From assembly GCA_030427205.1 (NCBI GenBank), contig JAUHXC010000075.1:1-33607 (forward strand): a stretch of DNA of 33,607 nucleotides, given 5' to 3'. Each line of letters starts with the position of its first letter. Position 1 is the first letter of the stretch. Of the stretch, positions 1 through 7,249 are shown piece after piece. The notes beneath the pieces were generated by a model, which worked only from the letters and a program-made list of their open reading frames with translations, was not told the DNA's origin and ran no database searches. This DNA comes from a bacterium. GTDB lineage: Bacteria; Myxococcota_A; Bradymonadia; UBA7976; UBA1532. The position numbers were made by a program, and so were the translations under genes.

Positions 1-94
1 GCGGCGGCGGTGCGCACACCTGCGCGGCCTTGCCCGCTGCCATCGCCGGTGCCATGATGTCGCTGTCTTCACTTGGTGAGAGGGCACTCACACT

Positions 95-2299
95 GTGTTT
101 CTGCGCGCCCTGCCATGGCTGATGTTGCCCCTGCTCACGCTCGCGGGCTGCGCGCGCGAGTGCCCCAACCCCGACGGCACGACCAGCCCGCTCGACAGCC
201 GGCACCACTGCTTCTTGTGCGGCAACGCCTGCAACATCTGGGGCGTCGCCGACGCGCACCAGCGCTGTACGTACCCGGACGAGGACCGCGAGACCTTGTG
301 CGGGCTCGAGCCCGGGTGGAGCTGCGCGCCGGGCTATTTCGACCTCGACGACCTCGACGGCTGCGAGTGCTTCGGGCTCGACGCCGAGAGCTGCCAGCCC
401 TGTGGGGTCGAAGACCTGCCGAATACCGGCCTCGACGAGGACTGCGACCTGCGAATCGACGAGGTCGCCCGCGACTCGCAGTACGGCCGCCGGCCCAACG
501 GCCCGCTCGGCGCGGTGCCCGACGACGAGCTGCTCTACGGGCACGAGCGCTTGGAGGGGCCGCCGCTCAGCCGGGCGGCGTGCGGCGCGGCGGGCGTGGC
601 CTGCGCGCTGCCGGCCGGCGGCGGAGACGTGCGCTGCGTGCCGTTCGAGGGCCACTCGACCTGCGAGCCGGTACCCGCCGCGCCGGTCGCCCAAGCGCTC
701 GGCGGGGCGCGCATCGCCGCGATCGTGCAGCCGCTGACCGGCGCCGAGGCGGACTGCGCCGACGGCCTCGACGATGACGGCAACGGCGTGATCGACGACG
801 GCCCGACCTGCCAGACCCTGGTGCCCTCGGTCTCGGCGCCCGAGTGCCACGGGCGCACCGGCGAAGAGGATTGCCCGCCGGCCTACGTGCCGCTCGACCC
901 GGAGCACGTGCGCCTGCGCGGCTCGGAGAAGCCGCTGGTGGCCCGCATGCATTACGACGTGCTGATCGACAAGGCCGAGGCCACCCGGCGGCAGGTGCGG
1001 CGCTTCCTCGAGGTGACCGGCCGCTGCGATCGGCCCGAAGACGAGCGCCACCCGCTGTGCGGCTCGACGGCTGATCCGGACCTGCCGGCGGGCGGGCTGG
1101 ATTGGTGCGTGGCGTACGATTACTGCCAGTGGGCCGGCAAGCGGCTGCCCACCGAGCTGGAGTGGCTGCGGGCCTTCGGCGGCACCACCGGCGGGGTCGA
1201 GGGCGAGGGGTGTGCCGACGGGGCCAATACCGCCGAGTGCGGCGCGACCGGGCCGCGGCCGGTGGGCCAGAGCGGCGGGCACGCGACGAAGGGTATCGAC
1301 GGCGAGTCGGTGATCACCGACGCGATCGGCAACGTGGCCGAGTGGGTCTTCGACGCGAAGCTCGCGCCGTGCGAGGCGCCGTGGGCCGACTGCAGCAGGG
1401 CCGCACATTTTGCGGTGGATATGCCCGATGACCCGGTGCTGCACGCGCCGGCGGATGATCTGCGCCGGCCGCGCATCGTGCGCGGCGGCGGCTGGGCCAG
1501 CGAGTTCGGCGCGGCCTCGGTGGAGCGGCGGCAGTTCGCGGCGCCGGGGGTCGAGGTGGCCCATTACGGCGTGCGCTGCGCCCAGACGTTCCGCCCGATG
1601 CGCGAGTCGCTGCCGGACGTGAAGCCGATCGAGCAGGTGCCGTACGATCGCGACGCGGTCGCCGATGTCTACGCGAAGTGCGACCCGATGCCGGCCACCG
1701 CCCGGCTGGCGCGGCGCACGCTGCCCCTTCGGCTGAGCCGGGCGGTGCGAGCGTGCTTGCCCGGCGAGGTGCCGCCCGAGGTCAGCGAGGCGGTGGTGCA
1801 GGGCCTGATCGGCGCGACGCCGCTGCTGTTGAGCGTGACCGACGAGGGCCCCGGCGCGGCCACGATGGCCGTCGAGACGGGGCTGGTACCCGGCGCCGAG
1901 GCGTTCTGGCTCGTCGATCGGCCGCCGACGTTGACCCTGATCCCCGAGGGCTGCACCCCGTTCGGCTGCACGTTCGAGCGCTCCATGCCCGGGGCCGTGA
2001 CGCTGCCGCTGCGGCGCGACAATATGACCGCGCTGCCGCTGTCGGGCATGCGCCCGATCTTCGGGGCCATGCCGACCTGCCTGCCGCCGACGCCGTTCGG
2101 CGAGACCGCCTGGCGCCTCGACCTCGTCCTGCCCGCGCCGCTTGTCTCGGCCGTGCTCGACGACGCCGCCGCAGCGAGCGCAGCTTGCGCCCACCTGACC
2201 TGCACCGACCCCGACGTGTCCGCGGCGCGCTGTGCGACCGACTGCCCCGGCTGGCACCTGCCCGTGCACGTACAGATGCAGCGGCTCACCGTGCCCTGA
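95..2299 (+). CDS. Lipoprotein with FGE/sulfatase-modifying-factor fold and MopE-like motifs
   Basis: A 734-residue exported lipoprotein. The GTG start is preceded by a GAGAGG ribosome site about 10 bases upstream. Residues 1-18 form a signal peptide ending in the lipobox LAGC, so Cys19 would be lipidated. The region up to about residue 260 is rich in Cys and Asp, with two motifs of the myxobacterial MopE-type metal-binding kind (GLDEDCDLRIDE near 112-123; DCADGLDDDGNGVIDD near 220-235). Residues about 285-500 match the formylglycine-generating-enzyme fold: YCQWAGKRLPTELEWLRA (343-360), IGNVAEW (411-417), RIVRGGGW (460-467) and GVRC (492-495). The paired active-site cysteines of true FGE enzymes are not visible; only the single Cys in GVRCA is present, so I infer a binding or structural role rather than sulfatase activation. 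About 235 further residues follow with no recognised domain. Confidence 0.85.
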   Translation: MFLRALPWLMLPLLTLAGCARECPNPDGTTSPLDSRHHCFLCGNACNIWGVADAHQRCTYPDEDRETLCGLEPGWSCAPGYFDLDDLDGCECFGLDAESCQPCGVEDLPNTGLDEDCDLRIDEVARDSQYGRRPNGPLGAVPDDELLYGHERLEGPPLSRAACGAAGVACALPAGGGDVRCVPFEGHSTCEPVPAAPVAQALGGARIAAIVQPLTGAEADCADGLDDDGNGVIDDGPTCQTLVPSVSAPECHGRTGEEDCPPAYVPLDPEHVRLRGSEKPLVARMHYDVLIDKAEATRRQVRRFLEVTGRCDRPEDERHPLCGSTADPDLPAGGLDWCVAYDYCQWAGKRLPTELEWLRAFGGTTGGVEGEGCADGANTAECGATGPRPVGQSGGHATKGIDGESVITDAIGNVAEWVFDAKLAPCEAPWADCSRAAHFAVDMPDDPVLHAPADDLRRPRIVRGGGWASEFGAASVERRQFAAPGVEVAHYGVRCAQTFRPMRESLPDVKPIEQVPYDRDAVADVYAKCDPMPATARLARRTLPLRLSRAVRACLPGEVPPEVSEAVVQGLIGATPLLLSVTDEGPGAATMAVETGLVPGAEAFWLVDRPPTLTLIPEGCTPFGCTFERSMPGAVTLPLRRDNMTALPLSGMRPIFGAMPTCLPPTPFGETAWRLDLVLPAPLVSAVLDDAAAASAACAHLTCTDPDVSAARCATDCPGWHLPVHVQMQRLTVP

Positions 2300-2300
2300 A

Positions 2301-2317
2301 GCGCCCGAATCGGGCGC
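2301..2317. terminator. Possible stem-loop terminator after the FGE-fold lipoprotein gene
   Basis: A perfect 8-bp inverted repeat (GCGCCCGA / TCGGGCGC) around a single base begins one base after the stop codon. No T-run follows, so it is not a classical intrinsic terminator. It could still stabilise the 3' end or help termination. Confidence 0.3.
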
Positions 2318-2356
2318 GCCCGGACACCCCCCGCCGCTCGTCCCCTAGTCTGCTCG

Positions 2357-3520
2357 GTGATCGAACTTCAGACCCGAGCGCGCCTCATCCCGCTGCTCAT
2401 GACGCTGCTGCCGCTCGGCTGCGCCAGCGACATGAACGACATGATGGACGGCATGAGCGGCCAACGACCCGACCGGGGCTTCGTCGAGCCGATGGACCTG
2501 GGCCTCGTCGACGTCGGCCCCGACGCGGCGCCCGCCCCGCCCGACGCCGGACCCGACCTCGACCCGCGCCAGCGCCCGCCCGAGCCGGGGCCACCGCTGA
2601 CGCTCTATGACCTTGCGCTGCGCGGCACCTACCAGAGCTACCACCTTCACGACGGCGCTGCGCCGCCAAACAACGACTTCGAGCACCCCGAGTTTCCGAT
2701 CCAGCTCGGCACGCAGGGCGCCCGCGCGCTGCACTTCAACCTCGCCTTCAACACCAGCAAGGTCTTCGAGGTCTACAATCACGGCCTCGCCGACTTCGCC
2801 AGCCGCTGCCTCGGCTCCATCCGCGACTGCTTCAGGCCCATCGGTGAGTGGTCCCGGGCGAACCCCGGTCACGCGCCGATCATCGTCGCGCTCGACGACC
2901 CGATCACCGTCGATAACGGCGGCTTCGACGGCACGCTCGACTTCCTGCAGCACGTGATCACCGGCGACCCGGATCCCAGGGTGCCCGTCCCCGGTATGTT
3001 CACCCGCGAGCAGGTCTTCACCCCCGACGACCTGCGCGCCCTGAACCCCGGCCTCACCCTGCGCGAGATCGTCACCCGGGGCCTCTGGCCGCCGCTCGAC
3101 GCCATGCGCGGGCGCTTCATCTTCGTGATCCTCGAGCCCATGGCCCGGCAGAGCCTGCGCGATCTGGCCTGGGGCCTCGACGAAGAGCCCGAGGTGCTGT
3201 TCTGGCCCTACGTCGACGGCACGAGCGACGAAGAACTCGCCGCCGACGACGCCGCCTTCGCCTTCTTGCCTCCGCTCGAAGACGAGGCCGCCGCCGCCCG
3301 CGCCGAGCAGGTCGTCGACCAGGGCTTCATCACCTGGACCGAGGCCCACGACGCGGAGACCTACGCCCGGGCCAGCGCGGCGGGGGTGCACGTGATCGTC
3401 AGCAAGTTCCCCGACGCGCTGTTTCCTGCGCCCGGGTCGGACGAGTGGCCGGTGAGCTGCAACCCGCGCACGGCGCCCGAAGGCTGCCGCCCGCGGCAGA
3501 TCGAGAACCGGGTGCCATGA
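2357..3520 (+). CDS. Lipoprotein with Ca2+-dependent PI-PLC-like (phosphodiesterase) domain
   Basis: A 387-residue lipoprotein with a GTG start, a hydrophobic signal peptide and lipobox LPLGC (Cys22). A Pro/Asp-rich linker (about 25-80) leads into a domain resembling the calcium-dependent phosphatidylinositol-specific phospholipase C family, a TIM-barrel phosphodiesterase. LRGTYQSYHLHDG (88-100) corresponds to the family's GTHNSYH catalytic loop (His96) and VYNHG (139-143) to the second catalytic His (His142). Later segments (PIIVALDDP, GRFIFVILEP, GFITWTEAHDAETYARASA) match the strand and C-terminal pattern of these enzymes. The acidic LElD-type metal-ligand strand appears here as ALHFNLAF, so Ca2+ binding and activity are uncertain. 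The stop overlaps the matrixin start as ATGA, suggesting coupled translation. The function is inferred from the fold; the true substrate is unknown. Confidence 0.75.
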   Translation: MIELQTRARLIPLLMTLLPLGCASDMNDMMDGMSGQRPDRGFVEPMDLGLVDVGPDAAPAPPDAGPDLDPRQRPPEPGPPLTLYDLALRGTYQSYHLHDGAAPPNNDFEHPEFPIQLGTQGARALHFNLAFNTSKVFEVYNHGLADFASRCLGSIRDCFRPIGEWSRANPGHAPIIVALDDPITVDNGGFDGTLDFLQHVITGDPDPRVPVPGMFTREQVFTPDDLRALNPGLTLREIVTRGLWPPLDAMRGRFIFVILEPMARQSLRDLAWGLDEEPEVLFWPYVDGTSDEELAADDAAFAFLPPLEDEAAAARAEQVVDQGFITWTEAHDAETYARASAAGVHVIVSKFPDALFPAPGSDEWPVSCNPRTAPEGCRPRQIENRVP

Positions 3521-4734
3521 GGCGCCCGAGCTGCCTGCGGCTATTGCTCGGTGGGTTATCGCTGGCCGCGCTGCTGCTCGCCGATCAGCCCGCGTGGGCC
3601 TACGAATACAGCCACTGCCTGGGCCACGCCCGCCATTGGGCCGCCAACCCGACGCTGGAGATCGACACCTGCACCGTCGTCGGCGAGAGGCTGCTGGCGA
3701 CCCGCGGCATGATCGACGCGTGGAACAGCATCGGCGGCACCGACATCCGCATCCGCGCCGAGGAGCGCGGGACCTGCGGCGCGCGGGTGGGCGACCGGGT
3801 CAATACGCTGTCGTTCGTGCCGGGGCATGTCATCGACGGCGCCGCCGGGGTGACGCTGCGGATCTATGGTTCGCGCTGCGAGCCGTACCTGCCGTACCCG
3901 CTGGCCAGCTCGCAGATCGTCGAGGCGGATGTCTTCATCAACGGCGATACGCCCCTGCCGGTGGGTGAAGTGCCAGGGCGCTGCCCCGACGATCCGGCCG
4001 ACGCGTGGCTTCCCTGGCTGCGCCAGCCGTGCTGTGACTGGCACCAAGGCACCGTGCGGGCGACGCTGCTGCACGAGCTGGGGCACTTTCTCGGCCTGGA
4101 CCACGAGGACGGCGCCAACGCGCTCATGATGAGCCGCCGCGGCGAGGGGCGCTACTGCAGCGCGCGCCCGTGGGGGCTGATGCCCGACGACATCGCTGGC
4201 GTGCGGCGGCTATACGGCCGCAGTGGCCCGCATGTGCGCGAGTTCAGCGCCACCGGCTTGCGCTGGGTCTGGCCCGATCGCCTGCACCCCGTCGGTGTCA
4301 GGATGCGCGATCGGGTTCTGGGCGGCGCCCCGCCCGCGCTGCGCGAGCGGCTGCGCGCTGAGCCCTATCCGGACGAAGAGGAGTTGGAGCGGGCCGGCTG
4401 CGCGGGCGACGTCGTGCCGGTGCAGGCGGGCATCGCCAACCGCGGCACGCTCGGCGGCAGCTATCGGCTGTGGTGGTTCGCCTCGATCGACGACGTCCTC
4501 TCGTGGCAGGATCCGATCCTGAGCGTGAGCCCGTGGTACGGGGCGAGCCGGGAGACGATGAACGTGCTGCGCCAGACGGTGACGATCAGCCCCTGGCTGC
4601 AGCCGGGCCAGCCCTATCGGCTGATGTACCTGATCGAGCCCCACTGGGGCTGGGGCGCCGAGCGGCGGCAGGGGGACAATACGGGCATCCTGCCCGGCAC
4701 GCTGACCCGCCGCCCGCACGACGCGTGTCACTAG
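3517..4734 (+). CDS. Secreted matrixin-type zinc metalloprotease (M10-like)
   Basis: A 405-residue secreted protease. The chosen ATG overlaps the preceding stop (ATGA) and begins a clear Sec signal peptide ending near PAWA-YE (residues 1-28); a longer in-frame extension upstream has no signal peptide and lies inside the previous gene. The zinc site HELGHFLGLDH (186-196: His186, Glu187, His190, His196) is the HExxHxxGxxH signature. It is followed by a methionine in ALMMS (202-206) fitting the metzincin Met-turn, and by LMPDDIAGVRRLYG (221-234), the usual end of a matrixin domain. There is no propeptide cysteine switch of the animal MMP type. About 170 C-terminal residues form an unrecognised, beta-like domain. 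The gene forms part of an exported-protein operon with the PI-PLC-like gene and the following lipoproteins. Confidence 0.88.
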   Translation: MRRPSCLRLLLGGLSLAALLLADQPAWAYEYSHCLGHARHWAANPTLEIDTCTVVGERLLATRGMIDAWNSIGGTDIRIRAEERGTCGARVGDRVNTLSFVPGHVIDGAAGVTLRIYGSRCEPYLPYPLASSQIVEADVFINGDTPLPVGEVPGRCPDDPADAWLPWLRQPCCDWHQGTVRATLLHELGHFLGLDHEDGANALMMSRRGEGRYCSARPWGLMPDDIAGVRRLYGRSGPHVREFSATGLRWVWPDRLHPVGVRMRDRVLGGAPPALRERLRAEPYPDEEELERAGCAGDVVPVQAGIANRGTLGGSYRLWWFASIDDVLSWQDPILSVSPWYGASRETMNVLRQTVTISPWLQPGQPYRLMYLIEPHWGWGAERRQGDNTGILPGTLTRRPHDACH

Positions 4735-4738
4735 GAGG
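4733..4738 (+). promoter_or_regulatory. Ribosome binding site overlapping the matrixin stop codon
   Basis: AGGAGG, a perfect Shine-Dalgarno core, shares its first two bases with the TAG stop of the matrixin gene and lies 4 bases before the ATG at 4743. This suggests translational coupling of protease and lipoprotein. The same sequence, carried along by the duplication, precedes the second copy at 5696-5701, where it no longer follows a gene end. Confidence 0.7.
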
Positions 4739-4742
4739 CCGT

Positions 4743-5546
4743 ATGAGAGCATTGAGCTTGATCATCGCGCTGCTGCTGCTCGCCTGCGAGTCGAACGAGC
4801 CCGAGCCGGGGCGCCGGCTCGCCCACGACCACGGGGCCATGGTGATGAACCACACCGGCTTCGTTGACTTCGTCTTCGCCGCAGCCCGCGACGAGCGGGT
4901 GCCGCTGCGTGGCGGCTCGGAGTGGATGTTCGTGCACCCGCGCGAGCCGAGCGAGGCGCCCTATCGCGAGTTCGTGATCCTCTTCGGGGCGGCCGAGAGC
5001 CAAGTGGCGACGCTGACGCCCCTGCCTCCTGGGATGCCCTTCGAACTGCGCGTTCGGGCCCGCGCCGAGGTGCCGTTGGACCAGCGCACGCTCTTCACCG
5101 CCGACGTCGACCCGGGGCGGATCCACTACGTCCGCCACGGGACGGTGATCGGCGACGACGGCGAGCCCGAGAGCGGGCGGGTCCGGCTGATCGAGGGCGC
5201 CATCGAGTGGGACGTCTTCGCCGCCGATCTGGCCACCGGCGCCACCTGGGGCCGCTTCTCGGGCACCCTCTACGCCGACGACGGCGGCGAGGGCCCCTAC
5301 ACCGTCAGCGGCGAGATCGCGGCGGACGCGCTCTCGCTCGACTGCCGCTGGGTCGTGCCCTCGGTCATCGACCCCTCGAAGAGCGCCACGAGCCGGGACC
5401 CCCAGGGCCGCGACGATCTCTGCAACCCAGCCTGGGAGGCGATCCAGGCCACGCCGGCGCACCCCGACGCGCCGCCGGTGCCGCCGTTCGCCGAGGAGTT
5501 CGGCAACCTGCCGCCGCGCTGGCCAGGGCTCGATCGGGACCTGTAG
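4743..5546 (+). CDS. Lipoprotein of unknown function, duplicate copy 1
   Basis: A 267-residue lipoprotein: a short signal peptide MRALSLIIALLLLAC with lipobox LLAC (Cys15), then a hydrophilic mature part. I do not recognise a family. The region about 55-240 alternates short hydrophobic stretches with charged turns (EWMFVHP, REFVILFG, RIHYVRHGTV, IEWDVFAADL, GRFSGTLY) and looks beta-rich. The C-terminal part has two cysteines (in LDCRW and DLCNPAW) that could form a disulfide, and ends in a Pro-rich tail. It is directly coupled to the matrixin gene through the ribosome site in that gene's stop codon. It differs from copy 2 at about 21 residues, nearly all within the first 170 and concentrated at 18-90. 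Confidence 0.8.
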   Translation: MRALSLIIALLLLACESNEPEPGRRLAHDHGAMVMNHTGFVDFVFAAARDERVPLRGGSEWMFVHPREPSEAPYREFVILFGAAESQVATLTPLPPGMPFELRVRARAEVPLDQRTLFTADVDPGRIHYVRHGTVIGDDGEPESGRVRLIEGAIEWDVFAADLATGATWGRFSGTLYADDGGEGPYTVSGEIAADALSLDCRWVVPSVIDPSKSATSRDPQGRDDLCNPAWEAIQATPAHPDAPPVPPFAEEFGNLPPRWPGLDRDL

Positions 5547-5582
5547 GCCGCGCGACGCCCGACCGCGCCGCGCCTTGGCCGC

Positions 5583-5672
5583 TCAGCCGCTGACTGTGGC
5601 CGGCAGGCGAGCGATGGACGCCCGGATCAGCCACAGCCAGGGCGCGCCGCGCATGAACACGTCGGCGCCGCC
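5583..5672 (-). pseudogene. Fragment of the rhodanese-like gene (C-terminal 28 codons)
   Basis: Read on the minus strand, this stretch encodes a 28-residue tail ending in a stop codon. It matches the last residues of the rhodanese-like protein at 6543-7088: both share GAPWLWLI followed by a run like IARL. The fragment has diverged and lacks a 9-bp segment relative to the intact gene. It has no start and is cut off at the duplication junction, so it is a by-product of the tandem duplication, not a functional gene. Confidence 0.8.
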
Positions 5673-5705
5673 TATTCCGCACGACGCGTGTCACTAGGAG
5701 GCCGT

Positions 5706-6509
5706 ATGAGAGCATTGAGCTTGATCATCGCGCTGCTGCTGCTCGCCTGCGAGTCGAGCGAGCCCGAGCCGGGGCGCCGGCTCAGCCATCGCAATGGCGC
5801 CATGGTGATGAACCACACCGGCTTCGCCGACTTCGACATCGTCGCGGCCCACATCGAGCGGCTGCCGCTGCGCGGCGGCTCGGAGTGGATGTTCGTGCAC
5901 CCGCGCGAGCCGAGCGCGGCGCCCTATCGCGAGTTCGTGATCCTCTTCGGGGCGGCCCCGGGCGAGGCGGCGACGCTGACGCCCCTGCCTCCTGGGATGC
6001 CCTTCGAACTGCGCGTTCGAGCCCGCCCCGAGGTGCCGTTGGACCAGCGCACGCTCTTCACCGCCGACGTCGAGCCGGGGCGGATCCACTACGTCCGCCA
6101 CGGGACGGTGAGCGGCGACGACGGCGAGCCCGAGAGCGGGCGGGTCCGGCTGATCGAGGGCACCATCGAGTGGGACGTCTTCGCCGCCGATCTGGCCACC
6201 GGCGCCACCTGGGGCCGCTTCTCGGGCACCCTCTACGCCGACGACGGCGGCGAGGGCCCCTACACCGTCAGCGGTGAGATCGCGGCGGACGCGCTCTCGC
6301 TCGACTGCCGCTGGGTCGTGCCCTCGGTCATCGACCCCTCGAAGAGCGTCACGAGCCGGGACCCCCAGGGCCGCGACGATCTCTGCAACCCAGCCTGGGA
6401 GGCGATCCAGGCCACGCCGGCGCACCCCGACGCGCCGCCGGTGCCGCCGTTCGCCGAGGAGTTCGGCAACCTGCCACCGCGCTGGCCGGGGCTCGATCGG
6501 GATCTATAG
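5706..6509 (+). CDS. Lipoprotein of unknown function, duplicate copy 2
   Basis: A 267-residue paralogue of the upstream lipoprotein, about 92% identical by hand count, with the same signal peptide, lipobox (Cys15) and length and no gaps. Most replacements cluster in the early mature region, around residues 27-44 and 78-90. The last 100 residues differ at only one position. I counted about 21 replacements against about 9 silent changes. Its ATG is preceded by a copied AGGAGG site, but its original upstream partner, the matrixin gene, is replaced by the rhodanese fragment, so transcription probably reads through from copy 1. It is convergent with the rhodanese gene, 33 bp away. Function is unknown. 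Confidence 0.8.
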   Translation: MRALSLIIALLLLACESSEPEPGRRLSHRNGAMVMNHTGFADFDIVAAHIERLPLRGGSEWMFVHPREPSAAPYREFVILFGAAPGEAATLTPLPPGMPFELRVRARPEVPLDQRTLFTADVEPGRIHYVRHGTVSGDDGEPESGRVRLIEGTIEWDVFAADLATGATWGRFSGTLYADDGGEGPYTVSGEIAADALSLDCRWVVPSVIDPSKSVTSRDPQGRDDLCNPAWEAIQATPAHPDAPPVPPFAEEFGNLPPRWPGLDRDL

Positions 6510-6542
6510 ACATCCGAAGCAAGACGTCAGCGCCTCGGCCGC

Positions 6543-7088
6543 TCAGCCGATCCTGGCCCGCAGGCGGGCGATGAGCGCCCAGATCAGCCACAGCCAGGGC
6601 GCGCCGTGCATGAGCACGTCGAACCAGTCGGCGCCGCCCATGCCTTCGGCGCCGCCGGCGATCCAGCGCAGCTTGCCGACGATGTGCGGCTCGGGCTGAA
6701 ACGGCGCGAGGCCCAGGGTCAGCGAGGCGGCGAGCGGCAGCAGCAGGCCGGGTACGGGTTTGCCGCCGCCGGGGCCCTGCACCGCGTGCCCGGCGGCGCG
6801 CCAGGCCATCGTGCCGCCTTTGACGTTGACCGCCTCGAAGCCTTGCGCGGCGAATTGACTCGCGGCCCGGGCCGAGCGAGCGCCCGAGCGGCAGATGAAC
6901 CACACCGGGCGCTCGCGGTCGAGCGCCTGCATGTCGGTCTCACCGAGCAGCTGCGCGCCGGGCACGTGGCCGCCGCGGAACTCTCCGGGGGTGCGCACGT
7001 CGACGAGCTGAGCCGGCGGGTCGGCCTGCAGGGCGGCGTGCAGCTCGGCGACGCTGGCGGTGCGAACGGGTCTGGTCGATTCGGGCAT
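6543..7088 (-). CDS. Rhodanese-like sulfurtransferase with C-terminal hydrophobic region
   Basis: A 181-residue protein. I prefer the ATG at 7088, which has GGAG 6 bases upstream, over the GTG at 7100. Residues about 10-95 form one rhodanese domain: LVDVRTPGEFRGGHVPGA, then the active-site loop CRSGARS, whose Cys would carry the persulfide, then VNVKGGTMAWRAAGH. A Gly-rich linker and hydrophobic segments (PGLLLPLAASLTLGLAPF; a terminal APWLWLIWALIARL) suggest membrane attachment, as in the YgaP-type rhodanese/DUF2892 arrangement, though I cannot show that domain. Likely role: sulfane-sulfur transfer at the membrane. It is divergent from the dioxygenase gene, and its 3' end was copied in the neighbouring duplication. 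Confidence 0.85.
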   Translation of the reverse strand: MPESTRPVRTASVAELHAALQADPPAQLVDVRTPGEFRGGHVPGAQLLGETDMQALDRERPVWFICRSGARSARAASQFAAQGFEAVNVKGGTMAWRAAGHAVQGPGGGKPVPGLLLPLAASLTLGLAPFQPEPHIVGKLRWIAGGAEGMGGADWFDVLMHGAPWLWLIWALIARLRARIG

Positions 7089-7249
7089 CGAAGGCTCCAC
7101 GCCATCTCCCGGCGCAAGGCGCGCAGACTACCGGCCACATCGGCGACGCACCACCTGCAATCGTTTTACATCCTCCGTCCGCCGCTCTTGATAGGGTCGG
7201 CGGGTCCGAGCTCTCGTACGTCGCCCGTTCGCTGTCCGTGAGGTGCATC
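7089..7249. other. Divergent intergenic region
   Basis: A 161-bp gap between the divergent rhodanese and dioxygenase genes, so it must hold promoters for both. The centre is locally AT-richer (ATCGTTTTACATCC around 7159-7172), and a TTGATA hexamer at about 7189 could be a forward -35 box, but no convincing -10 pairs with it. Confidence 0.35.

Larger units (their letters stand above)
4714..6640. repeat. Tandem duplication, two units of about 960 bp
   Basis: Unit 1 runs from about 4714 to 5676 and unit 2 from about 5677 to 6640, with a constant offset of 963 bp. Each unit contains the end of the matrixin gene with its ribosome site (CCGCACGACGCGTGTCACTA plus AGGAGG), a 267-residue lipoprotein gene, and the 3' end of the minus-strand rhodanese gene. 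Only unit 2 continues into a full rhodanese gene. The junction near 5672-5677 lies in a GCCGCC stretch that is also present at both parental ends, consistent with microhomology or replication slippage. Confidence 0.85.

Noticed and set aside
1..94. Tail of an upstream coding gene
   Set aside because: All forward frames here are short and none has recognisable protein character, so I could not choose one.
95..2299. True formylglycine-generating enzyme or sulfatase activator
   Set aside because: The catalytic cysteine pair is not visible, the protein is a lipoprotein with metal-binding motifs, and no sulfatase gene is present.
5365..5715. A minus-strand open frame across the intergenic region between the duplicated lipoproteins
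   Set aside because: The biologically meaningful reading here is the short rhodanese C-terminal remnant in another frame.
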